Counted from the stretch's first letter, positions 1-8,760 are shown. The stretch: DNA of 64,000 bases from DASVWZ01 sp963715675 (GCA_963715675.1 OY970265.1:3968001-4032000); one strand, 5' to 3'. Notes: generated from the sequence alone by a model not told the origin. Numbers and translations: made by a program.

Positions 1-2
1 AG

Positions 3-737
3 GCGTCGTTGCCGTTTTTTGCCCAACTCTTTGGCGAAAAGCGGATGCGGGACTTTTCCGGCGCGGTGAGTTCATCGATTTACCGGATCAGCGCGGCATC
101 TTTGCTGGTCAGCAGTCTCATGATGGTAACCGCGCTGCCCCTCATCGACCTGGTGTACCGTAGGGGACGCTTCCAGCTTCACGACTCACAGGCCACGGCA
201 GTGTATTTTTTCTGGTTTTCTCTATCGCTGGCGTTCTGGGCGGCCCAGGGATTGTATGCGCGGGCGTTTTATGCCGCCGGGAACACGCTGACTCCCATGG
301 TCGCTTGCACGGTCATTACGGTGGCCTCGCTGCCCATGTATTCCGCGCTGTATCGCTCACTCTCGACGCTGGGGCTGACTTTTGCATCGGACCTTGGAAT
401 TGTCGCCAATACGGTCGTGCTGGCAGTTTTGCTGCACCGGCGCAAGTTGGTGCCGGCCGGCGACCTGCCATGGGGGGAACTGGCGAAAGCAGCGGTGACT
501 GCGGCTTTTGCCGGGTTGCTGGGATACTGCGTGGCGAGCCTTGTTACTCCCAGCAGCCGGATCGCAGACCTTGAAACGTTCGCACTGGGCGCGGTTACCT
601 GGGCAGCGACAGTTGCATTGGGACTGTGGCTGACACGGTCGCGCTTGCTGGAGGATTTGCGGCAGCGAAAAGGAACAGCCGATGCCAGAGTCGCGGAAAA
701 GCAAGCCGAGGACGTGAGCCCGGGGATTGAACCCTAG
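3..737 (+). CDS. murJ: Lipid II flippase MurJ, C-terminal part (5' end outside window)
   Basis: The reading frame is open from the first bases of the window, so the gene begins upstream and only about 244 C-terminal residues are seen. The visible part opens with a stretch typical of the MurJ/MviN family (ASLPFFAQLFGEKR) and contains hydrophobic membrane segments separated by short loops, as expected for the last helices of this 14-helix MOP-superfamily protein. MurJ moves lipid-linked peptidoglycan precursor across the cytoplasmic membrane. The tail after the last helix is charged (rich in Lys, Glu, Asp) and probably cytoplasmic. It converges on the bactofilin gene, with a strong hairpin between them. 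Family assignment is firm; the TTG at position 9 is not a real start. Confidence 0.9.
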   Translation, partial: ASLPFFAQLFGEKRMRDFSGAVSSSIYRISAASLLVSSLMMVTALPLIDLVYRRGRFQLHDSQATAVYFFWFSLSLAFWAAQGLYARAFYAAGNTLTPMVACTVITVASLPMYSALYRSLSTLGLTFASDLGIVANTVVLAVLLHRRKLVPAGDLPWGELAKAAVTAAFAGLLGYCVASLVTPSSRIADLETFALGAVTWAATVALGLWLTRSRLLEDLRQRKGTADARVAEKQAEDVSPGIEP

Positions 738-796
738 CCATTGCCAACTCGTGTCGTTTCGACGATCCGGGGAATCAGCGCAGGATCAACCGCGCA

Positions 797-827
797 GGGG
801 GCTCTTCAAGAGGTGAAGAGCGCCCCC
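797..827. terminator. Hairpin between convergent murJ and bactofilin genes, possible bidirectional terminator
   Basis: GGGGGCTCTTC (797-807) pairs with the complementary arm at 815-827 with a single bulged base, around a 7-base loop. It lies between two converging stop codons, the usual place for a shared terminator. There is no clear run of T on either side, so intrinsic termination is inferred from position and stem strength only. Confidence 0.5.
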
Positions 828-845
828 GTCAGAAAAGACTGCCGA

Positions 846-1376
846 TCAGGCACGCACGGCAAGCGGTTCCGAGCTGGCGGCAGCCGCGGATGTCTTCGCG
901 TCTTCGCCGTTCGCCTTCTGGCCGGCCTTGCGGATGTCAATGCCTCCCTTGAAGAAGGCGCCGTCTTCGATGGAAATGCGCGCGGCAACCACGTCGCCGG
1001 TAAGCGAACCGTCGCTCCGGATATCGACCCGGTCGCTGGCGGTCAGATTGCCTCGAACCTTGCCGAGCACCACGATCTCCCGGGCATTGATATTGGCAGA
1101 AACCACGCCGTTGCGGCCGACCGTGACCCGGTTTCCCGCTAAGTTGATCGACCCTTCCACCCGGCCATCAATGTAGAGCGCTTCCGAACCGGTGACTTCC
1201 CCTTTAATGACGAGAGACTTTCCGATGGTGGCCTGGTCCGCCGTGTTGGCAGCAACCGGACGAGGCGTTGTGCTGGGCTCGGGAGCAGACGTCACCGGGG
1301 TGGTGGACACTGCGGGACGCTCCGGCTCCGTGGGTCGCGAAGGAGTCGTCGAAGGCTGATTTGTGGGCTTCCACAT
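846..1376 (-). CDS. Bactofilin (polymer-forming cytoskeletal protein)
   Basis: A 176-residue protein with a disordered Pro/Thr/Ser/Glu-rich N-terminal tail (about residues 1-45) followed by a bactofilin core (about 50-150). The core shows the regular short repeats of a right-handed beta-helix (IGKSLVIKGEVTGSEALYID and further GSINLAG / GNLTASD-like turns). Bactofilins self-assemble without nucleotide into filaments at the inner membrane and take part in cell shape and envelope placement. The ATG is preceded by GAGGAAAGG about 10 bases upstream, which supports this start. Neighbouring murJ suggests an envelope context, but the two genes converge and are not co-transcribed. Confidence 0.9.
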   Translation of the reverse strand: MWKPTNQPSTTPSRPTEPERPAVSTTPVTSAPEPSTTPRPVAANTADQATIGKSLVIKGEVTGSEALYIDGRVEGSINLAGNRVTVGRNGVVSANINAREIVVLGKVRGNLTASDRVDIRSDGSLTGDVVAARISIEDGAFFKGGIDIRKAGQKANGEDAKTSAAAASSEPLAVRA

Positions 1377-1660
1377 AACGCAAAAATCCTTTCCTCTTGT
1401 GATGGACTAAAGGTCGACCCGCAATTCGGTGACCAGTCGCATTCTACCGCAAAAAACCGCGAGTCACCCGGAAATTCTGCGAGTGGTGCGGCCCCGCCGC
1501 TTTTGTTTGTTCCGCTGCGACTCGCCAGCAGCATGAACTTCCGAGTAAATTTCACATAGCAGATTCTTCCCCCCGCGAGCGGGTTTATCCTCGCGGCCAA
1601 TCTTGCCCGGGCGCACACTGGCCGACTCAGTTATCCTGAAGTGCGAGCAGGAGCCAGGTT

Positions 1661-4216
1661 ATGCTTTCCGATTCCTCCATTCTGAAAAAGATCGAGCGCC
1701 AGCCGCGGCAGACCGCAGGGTTCAAGCAGTTGGTGCGCGAGTTAGGAATCCGGGGTGAGGCGCGCCGGGAGTTGTCCGAGCGGCTGGAGCAGATGGTCGC
1801 CAGCGGACAACTGCGCGCAGTGGATTCCGACCGGTACGCGATTCCGCAAGCTGCCCCAAACCAGAACCTGCTGGTCGGCAAGCTCAGCATGCATCGGGAT
1901 GGTTACGGATTCGTGATTCCGGAACCGAATGCGATGGACGCGCGGCTGAAGGCGAAGCTGGCGGGAGATGTCTTCATCCCGCCACCCGCCATTGGTTCCG
2001 CGATGCACGGCGATCGTGTGGTGGTAGAGGTCGGAGCCATTCGTCCCGATGGACGGGCGGAAGGGCGCATCCTTCGCTTGGTCGGTCGCGCACATTCCAC
2101 GATTGTGGGGGTCTTTCATTACGGCAAGCGGCGGAATTACGTAACGCCGATTGACTCGAAAATCGTCCAGGAGATTATCATCCCGCCGGGAATGGAGTTC
2201 CCGCAAAGAATTTCCGAGGCCCCAGTGCCGCCTGCCGTGGAATTGGGCGGGGAACAGCGAAAAACAAAGGGCGCCCGGAAGGGGATGCAACCAGCCCCTG
2301 GTCCCGACCGCGTTCTCGGCGAAGAAGTTGCGCGCCGCAAGGAGTGGACGGATCTCGAAAACGTGGTGGTCGACGTCGAAATCACGGACCGGCCGACCGC
2401 AACTCAGAATGCGCGGGGAAAGGTCGTCGAGATTATCGGGTACGAGGACGACTTCGGCGTCGATGTCGAGATCATGATCCGCAAGTTCCATGTGCCGCAC
2501 CGTTTTCCGGCGGAGGTTCTGTCCGAAGCGGAGAGCGTCGAATCGATTATTACGGGCGGCGAAGTGCGCAGGCGCCGCGATTTTCGCAGTCTGCCCATCG
2601 TCACGATCGACGGCGAGACTGCCCGAGATTTCGATGACGCGGTAACCGTCCGGCATCTGGAAAACGGAAATGTCGAGTTGCAGGTGCACATCGCGGACGT
2701 GGCCCACTACGTCACTTCCGGCTCTGGGCTTGATCAGGAGGCCCGGCTTCGCGGCACCAGTGTCTATTTCCCAGACCGCGCGGTTCCGATGCTGCCGCTG
2801 CAATTGTCCACCGATATTTGCAGCCTGCGCCCACAAGTAGATCGGCTGGTGATGTCGTGCGTGATGGAAATCGACCATCAAGGCGAGATCGTTAGTTATC
2901 AGCTTTGCGAAGGGATCATATGCTCCGCCGAGCGCATGACGTACACCAATGTGAACGCGATTCTCGAGGGCGATGCCGCGATGCGCCAGCGCTATTCGCC
3001 GCTGGTTGGCACTTTTGAGATGATGCGCGATCTCGCCATGATTTTGAACCGCAAGCGCGAGCGGCGCGGCTCCATCGATTTCGATCTGCCCGAGCCCGTG
3101 ATTGAATTCGACGAATTCGGCCTGATGAAGAGCATCACCCGCTCGGAGCGAAACATCGCTCACCGGATCATCGAAGAATTCATGCTCTCGGCGAATGAGT
3201 GCGTTGCCGGATACTTGGAAGATCAGCGGGTCGCGTCTCTCTATCGCATCCACGAAAAGCCCGATGCGAAGCGCGTGTACGACTTCGAAGTTCTTGCCGC
3301 GACTTTTGGCTACTCCCTCGGCGTGGGCGCGCTGCCCATTCAGCGGGTGCAGTTCAAGTCGGACCGCCGCGCCAGCTACGGCACAGGCAAGCGTCCGCGC
3401 GAAGTTGAAATCCCGAAAGAGGTCCACATCACGCCGCGCATGTATCAGAAGCTGGCCGAAAAGATTGCCGGCAAGCCGGAAGAACGCATTGTTTCGTATC
3501 TCATGCTGCGCTCGCTGAAGCAGGCGCGCTACTCGGAGGAAAATCTCGGACACTTCGCTCTGGCGGCCACGACCTACACTCATTTCACTTCGCCGATTCG
3601 TCGTTATCCGGACTTGATCGTGCATCGCATTCTGAAAGAAGTGCTGCGCGGTGAAAGTGGGTCGCGGGCGCCCCTTCGACAAGTTCAGGGCAGGCTCTCG
3701 CCCGCGAAAGCCGGTGCTGCTGCCGTTCCATCCCCGTGGTCCAAACGCCGCGACCATGCCGCGCATCGCGAGGAGTTGGCGCCGTTGGGCGGACCGATTT
3801 CGCTGGAGGAACTGCACGAGATTGCCGAGGAATCCAGCCAAGCCGAGCGCCGTGCCGATGAAGCCGAGCGCGAACTGATGGAATGGAAGAAAGTCAAATT
3901 CATGCAAGACCGCGTCGGCGACGACTTCGACGGCCTGATCATCAGCGTGACCAAGTTTGGCTTCTTCGTCGAGTTGACCGATTTGTTCGTTGAAGGACTG
4001 GTGCCGCTGGCCTCGCTCACTGACGATCACTACACGTATCACGAAAATACGCGGGAAATCATCGGCCAGCGCAACCGCCGGATCTATCACATCGGGGAGA
4101 AAATACGGGTGCTGGTCGACCGCATTGACCCGGTCGAAAAGAAGATCCAGTTCGCGGTGGTCGAAGAAAAACCACAGCCGCGCTGGAATGGGCGCTCTCG
4201 CAAGGGTTCGCGGTAG
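1661..4216 (+). CDS. rnr: Ribonuclease R
   Basis: An 851-residue 3'-5' exoribonuclease that degrades structured RNA. Domains in order: N-terminal winged-helix (about 1-65), cold-shock/OB domains (about 70-290), the RNB catalytic domain (about 320-660) with the acidic active-site motif IDGETARDFDDAV, and a C-terminal S1 domain (about 750-840, GLIISVTKFGFFVEL). An AGGAG sits about 8 bases before the ATG. Two stretches look like lineage-specific inserts: a charged, Pro-rich segment around residues 195-230, and residues about 667-682, which are encoded by a dispersed palindromic repeat (see separate entry) placed between the RNB and S1 domains. The frame stays open through the repeat, so the gene is probably functional. 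Confidence 0.95.
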   Translation: MLSDSSILKKIERQPRQTAGFKQLVRELGIRGEARRELSERLEQMVASGQLRAVDSDRYAIPQAAPNQNLLVGKLSMHRDGYGFVIPEPNAMDARLKAKLAGDVFIPPPAIGSAMHGDRVVVEVGAIRPDGRAEGRILRLVGRAHSTIVGVFHYGKRRNYVTPIDSKIVQEIIIPPGMEFPQRISEAPVPPAVELGGEQRKTKGARKGMQPAPGPDRVLGEEVARRKEWTDLENVVVDVEITDRPTATQNARGKVVEIIGYEDDFGVDVEIMIRKFHVPHRFPAEVLSEAESVESIITGGEVRRRRDFRSLPIVTIDGETARDFDDAVTVRHLENGNVELQVHIADVAHYVTSGSGLDQEARLRGTSVYFPDRAVPMLPLQLSTDICSLRPQVDRLVMSCVMEIDHQGEIVSYQLCEGIICSAERMTYTNVNAILEGDAAMRQRYSPLVGTFEMMRDLAMILNRKRERRGSIDFDLPEPVIEFDEFGLMKSITRSERNIAHRIIEEFMLSANECVAGYLEDQRVASLYRIHEKPDAKRVYDFEVLAATFGYSLGVGALPIQRVQFKSDRRASYGTGKRPREVEIPKEVHITPRMYQKLAEKIAGKPEERIVSYLMLRSLKQARYSEENLGHFALAATTYTHFTSPIRRYPDLIVHRILKEVLRGESGSRAPLRQVQGRLSPAKAGAAAVPSPWSKRRDHAAHREELAPLGGPISLEELHEIAEESSQAERRADEAERELMEWKKVKFMQDRVGDDFDGLIISVTKFGFFVELTDLFVEGLVPLASLTDDHYTYHENTREIIGQRNRRIYHIGEKIRVLVDRIDPVEKKIQFAVVEEKPQPRWNGRSRKGSR
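3663..3706. repeat. Dispersed palindromic repeat inserted in frame in rnr
   Basis: Perfect 8-base inverted arms CGCGGGCG (3663-3670) and CGCCCGCG (3699-3706) flank a core containing CTTCGACAAGTTCAGGGCAG. This core is a repeat often met in environmental bacterial genomes, recognisable in translation as PFDKFRAG in one frame or EPALNLSKG on the other strand. Here it is read as PLRQVQGRLS inside RNase R. Recognition is from memory of the motif, not from a search. Confidence 0.6.
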
Positions 4217-4229
4217 CCGGGGCTTGACC

Positions 4230-4262
4230 CGTTTCGATGTGGGCGCGGGCGTCCCCGCCCGT
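4230..4262. repeat. GC-rich REP-like palindrome downstream of rnr
   Basis: The stretch containing GCGGGCGTCCCCGCCCGTGC, just after the rnr stop codon, is an imperfect GC-rich inverted repeat. It resembles the class of short intergenic palindromes seen elsewhere in this window. It could act as the 3' end of the rnr transcript, but there is no T-run. Confidence 0.35.
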
Positions 4263-4367
4263 GCGGAAGCTTGAAATGCCACTTCCCCGCGCAACTCAAC
4301 CCTGGCTGATGTAGAATTACTAGCGAACCCCACTGCTGCCCTATGGTGCAGCAGATCTTCTTCTCGT

Positions 4368-4444
4368 CGGGACGTGGCTCAGCCTGGTAGAGCACTCGCT
4401 TGGGGTGCGAGGGGTCGGCAGTTCAAATCTGCCCGTCCCGACCA
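4368..4444 (+). tRNA. tRNA-Pro(GGG)
   Basis: A complete 77-base cloverleaf can be drawn by hand. The 7-bp acceptor stem pairs CGGGACG with CGTCCCG, followed by encoded ACCA. The D arm has GCTC/GAGC. The anticodon stem CTCGC/GCGAG encloses loop TTGGGGT, giving anticodon GGG (reads CCC/CCU). The T arm is GGCAG-TTCAAAT-CTGCC. The 3' CCA is genome-encoded. A truncated hydrolase gene begins within or directly after the 3' end. Confidence 0.95.
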
Positions 4445-4461
4445 ATCTTCATTTTCAGGGT

Positions 4462-5382
4462 GTGAGATTTCATAGAACCCCACGTTTCGAAGACCATGAA
4501 ACGTTGGCACCCGACTGGCCGGAACGCAGGGAGTTTAGAAATGGAAATCAAGAGAGTTGGCTCGCAACCCTCTGCAAGCTGTTTGGGCCGAAACAGTTGC
4601 TCGACGTCACGCGCTATTACATCATTCTGCCGGACAACATTGGCCACGGAAAATCCAGCAAACCGAGCGACGGCATGCACGCCCACTTTCCGCAGTACGA
4701 CTATGACGACATGGTAGCGGCGCAGCACGAGTTGCTGGAAAAAGGGCTGGGCGTGAACCACCTGCGCCTGATCCTGGGAACCTCCATGGGCTGCATGCAT
4801 TCCTGGGTTTGGGGAGAAACCCACCCCGACTTCATGGACGCGCTCATGCCTCTGGCCTGCCAGCCGGTGCAGATCGCGGGGCGGAACCGCATGTGGCGCA
4901 AGGCGGTGATCGACGGTATCCGCAACGATCCTGACTGGAAAAACGGCGAGTACACGGTGCAGCCTCGCGCGGCACTGGAGATTACGGCGGATATGTTCTA
5001 CGTCGCCGGCAGCGTGCCTCTACAAATGCAGAAGAATTTTCCCGCTCGCGACGCAGCCGACGCAGCGTATGAGGACTCCGTGAAACGGTTCGTTGCGAGC
5101 CATGACGCCAACGACGTTCTTTACGCGGTGAATGCCTCGCGGAATTATGATCCCTCGCCGCAGCTTGAGAACATCACCGTGCCGGTGATGTTCGTGAATT
5201 CCGCCGACGATTTCATCAATCCTCCGGAACTCGGGATCGCGGAACGTGAAATCAAACGAGTGAAGAAAGGCCGTTTCGTGCTGATTCCTACCTCTGAGCA
5301 AACTCATGGTCACGGCACCCACACTTGGGCGGCGGTGTGGCAGCAGTACCTGAAGGAGGTACTGGAAAGTTCACAACATTAA
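4462..5382 (+). CDS. Alpha/beta-hydrolase (MetX/homoserine acetyltransferase-like), N-terminally truncated, possibly a pseudogene
   Basis: Frame-open sequence begins inside the tRNA-Pro; GTG at 4462 is the first start codon beyond the tRNA, but no clear ribosome binding site precedes it. From residue about 40 the protein matches the alpha/beta-hydrolase family whose members carry LFGPxQxLDxTRYYIILPDxIGHG. The nucleophile elbow GTSMGCMHSW, the acid (NSADDFINP) and a late His (THGHGTHTW) are all present. What is missing is the roughly 90-100 residue N-terminal part (signal peptide, first strands and oxyanion HG motif), replaced by unrelated-looking residues. The truncation point lies next to the tRNA 3' end, a common recombination site. 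It may be a remnant rather than a working enzyme. Confidence 0.6.
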   Translation: MRFHRTPRFEDHETLAPDWPERREFRNGNQESWLATLCKLFGPKQLLDVTRYYIILPDNIGHGKSSKPSDGMHAHFPQYDYDDMVAAQHELLEKGLGVNHLRLILGTSMGCMHSWVWGETHPDFMDALMPLACQPVQIAGRNRMWRKAVIDGIRNDPDWKNGEYTVQPRAALEITADMFYVAGSVPLQMQKNFPARDAADAAYEDSVKRFVASHDANDVLYAVNASRNYDPSPQLENITVPVMFVNSADDFINPPELGIAEREIKRVKKGRFVLIPTSEQTHGHGTHTWAAVWQQYLKEVLESSQH

Positions 5383-5522
5383 GCGGCAACTCGGCCGCTG
5401 CATACATCTTTCGGCGTTGTTTGTTACTCTAATCGGAAGCAACCCTGCGTGGACACAATCGTGGGGGCAGGGTCGGTCACGGATCTATGGTGATCTGAAG
5501 ATGACGTCAGGAGACGCTTTCG

Positions 5523-6320
5523 TTGAGAAAATCTTTCATCGGCTCAATAGTATTTGTTGCCATTGCGTTTCCCTTGTGCCCGATTCTGCGTTCGCAGGAA
5601 TCACAACCGGCTCAGAAGGCTCCTCCCGCTGCTGACCAGACGCCCCAAGCAAAGCCTGAGGCTCCGCTGCCGACCGCTCCTTCAAGCACCGGCAAAGATA
5701 AGACAATGAAGAACCAGGAGCCACCGCAGCGGGTGTTTGGCGTGTTGCCGCAATTTGGCGTGACCAACCAGCAAGACGCACCGCCGCTTACTTCGGGCCA
5801 GAAATTTCACCTGTTTGCGAGATCAGCGTTTGATCCCGCGACGATCGTGATTGAAGGATTGCAGGCCGGGCTCAGCCAAGCGGAAAACGAGTTCCCCGGT
5901 TACGGCCAGGGAGCGCAAGGGTACGGGAAGCGGTTCGGCGCATCCTTGGCCGACGAAGTGTCAAGCGGATTCTTCAGCAACTTCTTCTATCCGACCTTAC
6001 TGAAAGAAGATCCGCGATACTTTCGGCTGGGCAAGGGCAGCTTTAAGCACCGAATGGGGTATGCGATTGTACAGGAATTCGTCTGCCACACCGACAGCGG
6101 CGGAAGATCGTTCGCCTTTGAAAATGTGTTGGGGGCATTTTCGAGCGGGGGCCTCGCGAATGTCTACTATCCGTCGAGCGACCGCGGATTTGGCCTCACC
6201 ATGAGCAGAAGCTCGATTGCGCTCGGGTATGGCAGCTTGGGAGGTTTAGTCACCGAATTTTGGCCCGACATCCACCGGAAATTGTTCAAGAAACACGACA
6301 AGAACACCCCGCCGCAGTAG
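5523..6320 (+). CDS. Hypothetical secreted protein, acidobacterial family
   Basis: 265 residues, starting at a TTG with AGGAGA about 9 bases upstream. Residues 1-23 form a signal peptide (hydrophobic run IVFVAIAFPLCPI). They are followed by a Pro/Gln/Ala-rich linker to about residue 75. The remaining 190 residues are rich in Gly, Phe and Tyr and contain aromatic patches (FSNFFYPTLLKEDPRYFRLG, GGLANVYYPSSDRGFG). I recognise the pattern from acidobacterial hypothetical proteins but know no function; an outer-membrane or periplasmic location is an inference from the signal peptide and aromatic composition. It stands alone on the plus strand, end to end with the small membrane protein gene on the other strand. 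Confidence 0.7.
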   Translation: MRKSFIGSIVFVAIAFPLCPILRSQESQPAQKAPPAADQTPQAKPEAPLPTAPSSTGKDKTMKNQEPPQRVFGVLPQFGVTNQQDAPPLTSGQKFHLFARSAFDPATIVIEGLQAGLSQAENEFPGYGQGAQGYGKRFGASLADEVSSGFFSNFFYPTLLKEDPRYFRLGKGSFKHRMGYAIVQEFVCHTDSGGRSFAFENVLGAFSSGGLANVYYPSSDRGFGLTMSRSSIALGYGSLGGLVTEFWPDIHRKLFKKHDKNTPPQ

Positions 6321-6330
6321 GCGAGGCATT

Positions 6331-6681
6331 TCAGTCGTGGCGCCGCGGCAGAACCAGCCACTTCAAGAACATGTTTACGACAGTCAGCACGATGCCGCCC
6401 CAGAAGGCCGCCACGAAACTTCGTACGTGAAAGCCGGGCACGAACGCCGCGGCGAGTTCCAGCATCAGGGCATTGATGACCAACCAGAAAATTCCCAGGG
6501 TGAGGACGGTCAGCGGGAAGGTGATTACTTTGAGAAAAAGTCCGAGCGTCGCGTTTACCAGTCCGATTACGACAGCCGCAATCAAGGCGGCTGCCGCGCC
6601 GTCTACGTAGAATCCCGGAACGACGCGCGAGGTGATCCAGACCGCCAAAGCCGTGACGACCCAATGCACCAGCATTCTCAT
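6331..6681 (-). CDS. Phage holin family IV-like small membrane protein (PF04020 type)
   Basis: 116 residues with four hydrophobic helices, matching the small 4-TM family annotated as phage holin family protein (mycobacterial 4-TMS holin superfamily). Typical features are the N-terminal LVHWVVTALAVWI helix, the VVPGFYVDG loop and the LTLGIFWLVINALML helix. Despite the family name, chromosomal members are widespread in bacteria and are not evidence of a prophage. Their role is not established. It lies 22 bases downstream of the glycine C-acetyltransferase gene on the same strand, so co-transcription is possible. Confidence 0.85.
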   Translation of the reverse strand: MRMLVHWVVTALAVWITSRVVPGFYVDGAAAALIAAVVIGLVNATLGLFLKVITFPLTVLTLGIFWLVINALMLELAAAFVPGFHVRSFVAAFWGGIVLTVVNMFLKWLVLPRRHD

Positions 6682-6703
6682 GTTGTTTCCCCCTCCAATT
6701 AAA

Positions 6704-7921
6704 TCAGGCTACGATTCCCATTCTCTTCCCTACGCGCTTCAGCGTCTCGAGCGCCTGCTGTAACTCGTCCTGCGTGTGGGTTGCCGTCATGATGGTGCGG
6801 ATGCGGGCCATGCCTTCCGGCACGGTGGGGAATGCGATGCCGGTTCCCAACACGCCTTCCTGGAACAGTTCGCCGGAGAAGTCCATGGTCAACTTGCCGT
6901 CGCCGATGATGATCGGCGTAATGGGCGTCTCGCTGGCAGGAGTGGTCACACCACCGGTGTTGAAACCGAGAAGGCCGAGTTCCTTCTTCCAGAAACGGGT
7001 GTTTTCCCAAAGCCTTTCGATCCTCTCCGGCTCCTGTTCCAGCACATCGAATGCCGCAATGCAGGTGGCGGCAACCGAGGGTGGATGCGAGGTCGAGAAC
7101 AGGAACGGCCGGCCGCGGTGATAGAGGAAGTCGATCAGATCCTTGGTGCCGCAGACGTATCCGCCCAAGGCGCCGATGGCTTTCGAGAGAGTCCCCACCT
7201 GGATGTCGACCCGTCCATGCACATGGAAGTGATCCACCGTGCCGCGTCCGTTGCGGCCCAGAACGCCGGAGGCATGGGCATCGTCGACCATCATAATAGC
7301 GCCGTACTTTTCCGCCAGGTCGCAGAGCGCGGGCAGCGGTCCGATGTCCCCGTCCATGGAGAAAACACCGTCCGTGATGATCAGTTTCTTCCCCGGCTGA
7401 TCCTTGACGCTGGCGAGTTGCGCTTCGGCGTGGGCCGTGTCTTTGTGGTTGAAGACGAGAATCTTGGCGCGCGACAGACGTGCGCCGTCGATGATGGAAG
7501 CGTGGTTCAGTTGGTCGGAGACAATGAAGTCGTCTTTGCCCAGGACCGCCGAGACCGTTCCAGCGTTGGCGGTGAATCCCGATTGAAAAACCACGCAGGC
7601 TTCGACATTCTTGAAGCGCGCGATCCTTTCTTCGAGTTCCACGTGGATTCGCATGGTGCCGGCAATGGTGCGCACCGCGCCGGATCCGACTCCGTACTGG
7701 CGTGTGGCGGCCAGAGCCGCTTCCCGCAGTTTGGGATGGGTAGTGAGGCCGAGGTAATTGTTCGAAGCCAGGTTGATGACTTTCTTGCCGTCAAACGTGC
7801 AGACCGGGGCTTGTTCATCCTCCAGAACCCGAAGCCGGTAGTGGGTCCCTTTCGTCCTCAGTTCGTTCAGTTGATCCGTCAGGTAGGCAAGCGGATTCAC
7901 CCGGGTGGTCGCAGTGGTCAT
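6704..7921 (-). CDS. kbl: Glycine C-acetyltransferase / 2-amino-3-ketobutyrate CoA ligase (alpha-oxoamine synthase family)
   Basis: 405 residues of a PLP-dependent alpha-oxoamine synthase. Visible signatures are NLASNNYLGL near residue 50, the DxxxHAS motif (VDDAHASGVLG) and the PLP lysine in GTLSKAIGALGGY. The family condenses an acyl-CoA with an amino acid. The sequence looks most like the Kbl branch, which handles acetyl-CoA plus glycine in threonine breakdown, but BioF-type activity cannot be excluded by eye. The start at 7921 is chosen because GGAG lies 5 bases before the ATG and homology begins soon after it; a longer frame upstream lacks these. No threonine dehydrogenase is adjacent. 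Confidence 0.85.
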   Translation of the reverse strand: MTTATTRVNPLAYLTDQLNELRTKGTHYRLRVLEDEQAPVCTFDGKKVINLASNNYLGLTTHPKLREAALAATRQYGVGSGAVRTIAGTMRIHVELEERIARFKNVEACVVFQSGFTANAGTVSAVLGKDDFIVSDQLNHASIIDGARLSRAKILVFNHKDTAHAEAQLASVKDQPGKKLIITDGVFSMDGDIGPLPALCDLAEKYGAIMMVDDAHASGVLGRNGRGTVDHFHVHGRVDIQVGTLSKAIGALGGYVCGTKDLIDFLYHRGRPFLFSTSHPPSVAATCIAAFDVLEQEPERIERLWENTRFWKKELGLLGFNTGGVTTPASETPITPIIIGDGKLTMDFSGELFQEGVLGTGIAFPTVPEGMARIRTIMTATHTQDELQQALETLKRVGKRMGIVA

Positions 7922-8055
7922 GTAGTCTCCAGAATTGAGCACAAGCAGCCGTCCAAGCGGCGAAAGCTGCGGAAGAACCAGTCTAATACCGACAGGGGGA
8001 AGAAGGGAATCGCTGGACCGCTCTTTTCGCAAAGCCCCAGCATGACATGGCCGGT

Positions 8056-8760
8056 TCAGCGGTGCCGCGGTGTGACGAGATCGGCCAAGGTTTTCAGGTC
8101 GCGGACTTCCAGGTCAGGTTTGCCGGCAGCGGGTTGGACGGCTCCAATGCCCTGCCGAGGTGAAGGCCGGTTAACCCAGACCGTGGCAATCCCCAGCCAC
8201 TGGGCTGGAAGGACATCATGATAGATGCTCTGGCCAACGTGCAGCCACTGCTCGGGCGCCACGCCGCAGCGGGTTTGCGCCATTCGAAAAAACTTTAGAC
8301 AAGGTTTGTAACAGCGGGCTTGCTGGGCGGTGATTACGTGATCGAAAGCTACGCCGAGCTTTGGCGCGGTTACGGCAAAGAGATCATCGTCAATATTCGA
8401 AAGCACCGCGAGCTTGCGGCCATCTTTCAGCCGCCGCAACGATTCAACCGTGTCCGCAAAGGGCTGCCAGTTCGCGATGGACTCCGGAAGCGCCTGTGCT
8501 TCTGCGGCGGAGGGCGTGAACCCGAGCCGCTCCCCCAGGCCCCGCACTACTGATTGCAGGACATCGCGGTAGTTCGCATACTCTCCGGCTTCCGCCTGCG
8601 CCTCCAGGTCGCCATAGAGCGCGAGCAGCGCGGAATCGGGAATCTGCCGGCCGTGAGCTGACAGAATCGGGCGCAAGGCGGAGAAGATTCCGGTTTCCCA
8701 ATCGATCAGGGTGCCGTAGCAGTCAAAAGTCAGGAACCGAAAGCGTTTGAAATCGAGCAT
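8056..8760 (-). CDS. HAD-superfamily hydrolase, haloacid dehalogenase type II-like
   Basis: 234 residues with the HAD motifs in order: nucleophile Asp in FDCYGTLIDWE (residues about 12-22), motif II Ser in AVLSNIDDD, the lysine in ARCYKPCLKFF, and the acidic motif IV in HVGQSIYHDVLPA. The YGTLIDW stretch and overall length match the type II haloacid dehalogenase group, whose members hydrolyse 2-haloacids or, more often, phosphate esters. The true substrate cannot be read from the sequence. It sits 134 bases upstream of kbl on the same strand; a shared operon is possible but unproven. Confidence 0.85.
   Translation of the reverse strand: MLDFKRFRFLTFDCYGTLIDWETGIFSALRPILSAHGRQIPDSALLALYGDLEAQAEAGEYANYRDVLQSVVRGLGERLGFTPSAAEAQALPESIANWQPFADTVESLRRLKDGRKLAVLSNIDDDLFAVTAPKLGVAFDHVITAQQARCYKPCLKFFRMAQTRCGVAPEQWLHVGQSIYHDVLPAQWLGIATVWVNRPSPRQGIGAVQPAAGKPDLEVRDLKTLADLVTPRHR

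Noticed and set aside
1742..4333. Very long open frame antisense to rnr
   Set aside because: Arises from the GC-rich codon pattern of RNase R on the other strand; no motif, signal or binding site, and the plus strand protein is unmistakable.
6331..6681. Holin-like gene as sign of a prophage
   Set aside because: No other phage gene nearby, and this 4-TM family is common as a plain chromosomal gene.
6776..8221. Long open frame antisense to kbl and the HAD gene
   Set aside because: Shadow of two real genes; amino acid composition is unnatural and no family is recognisable.
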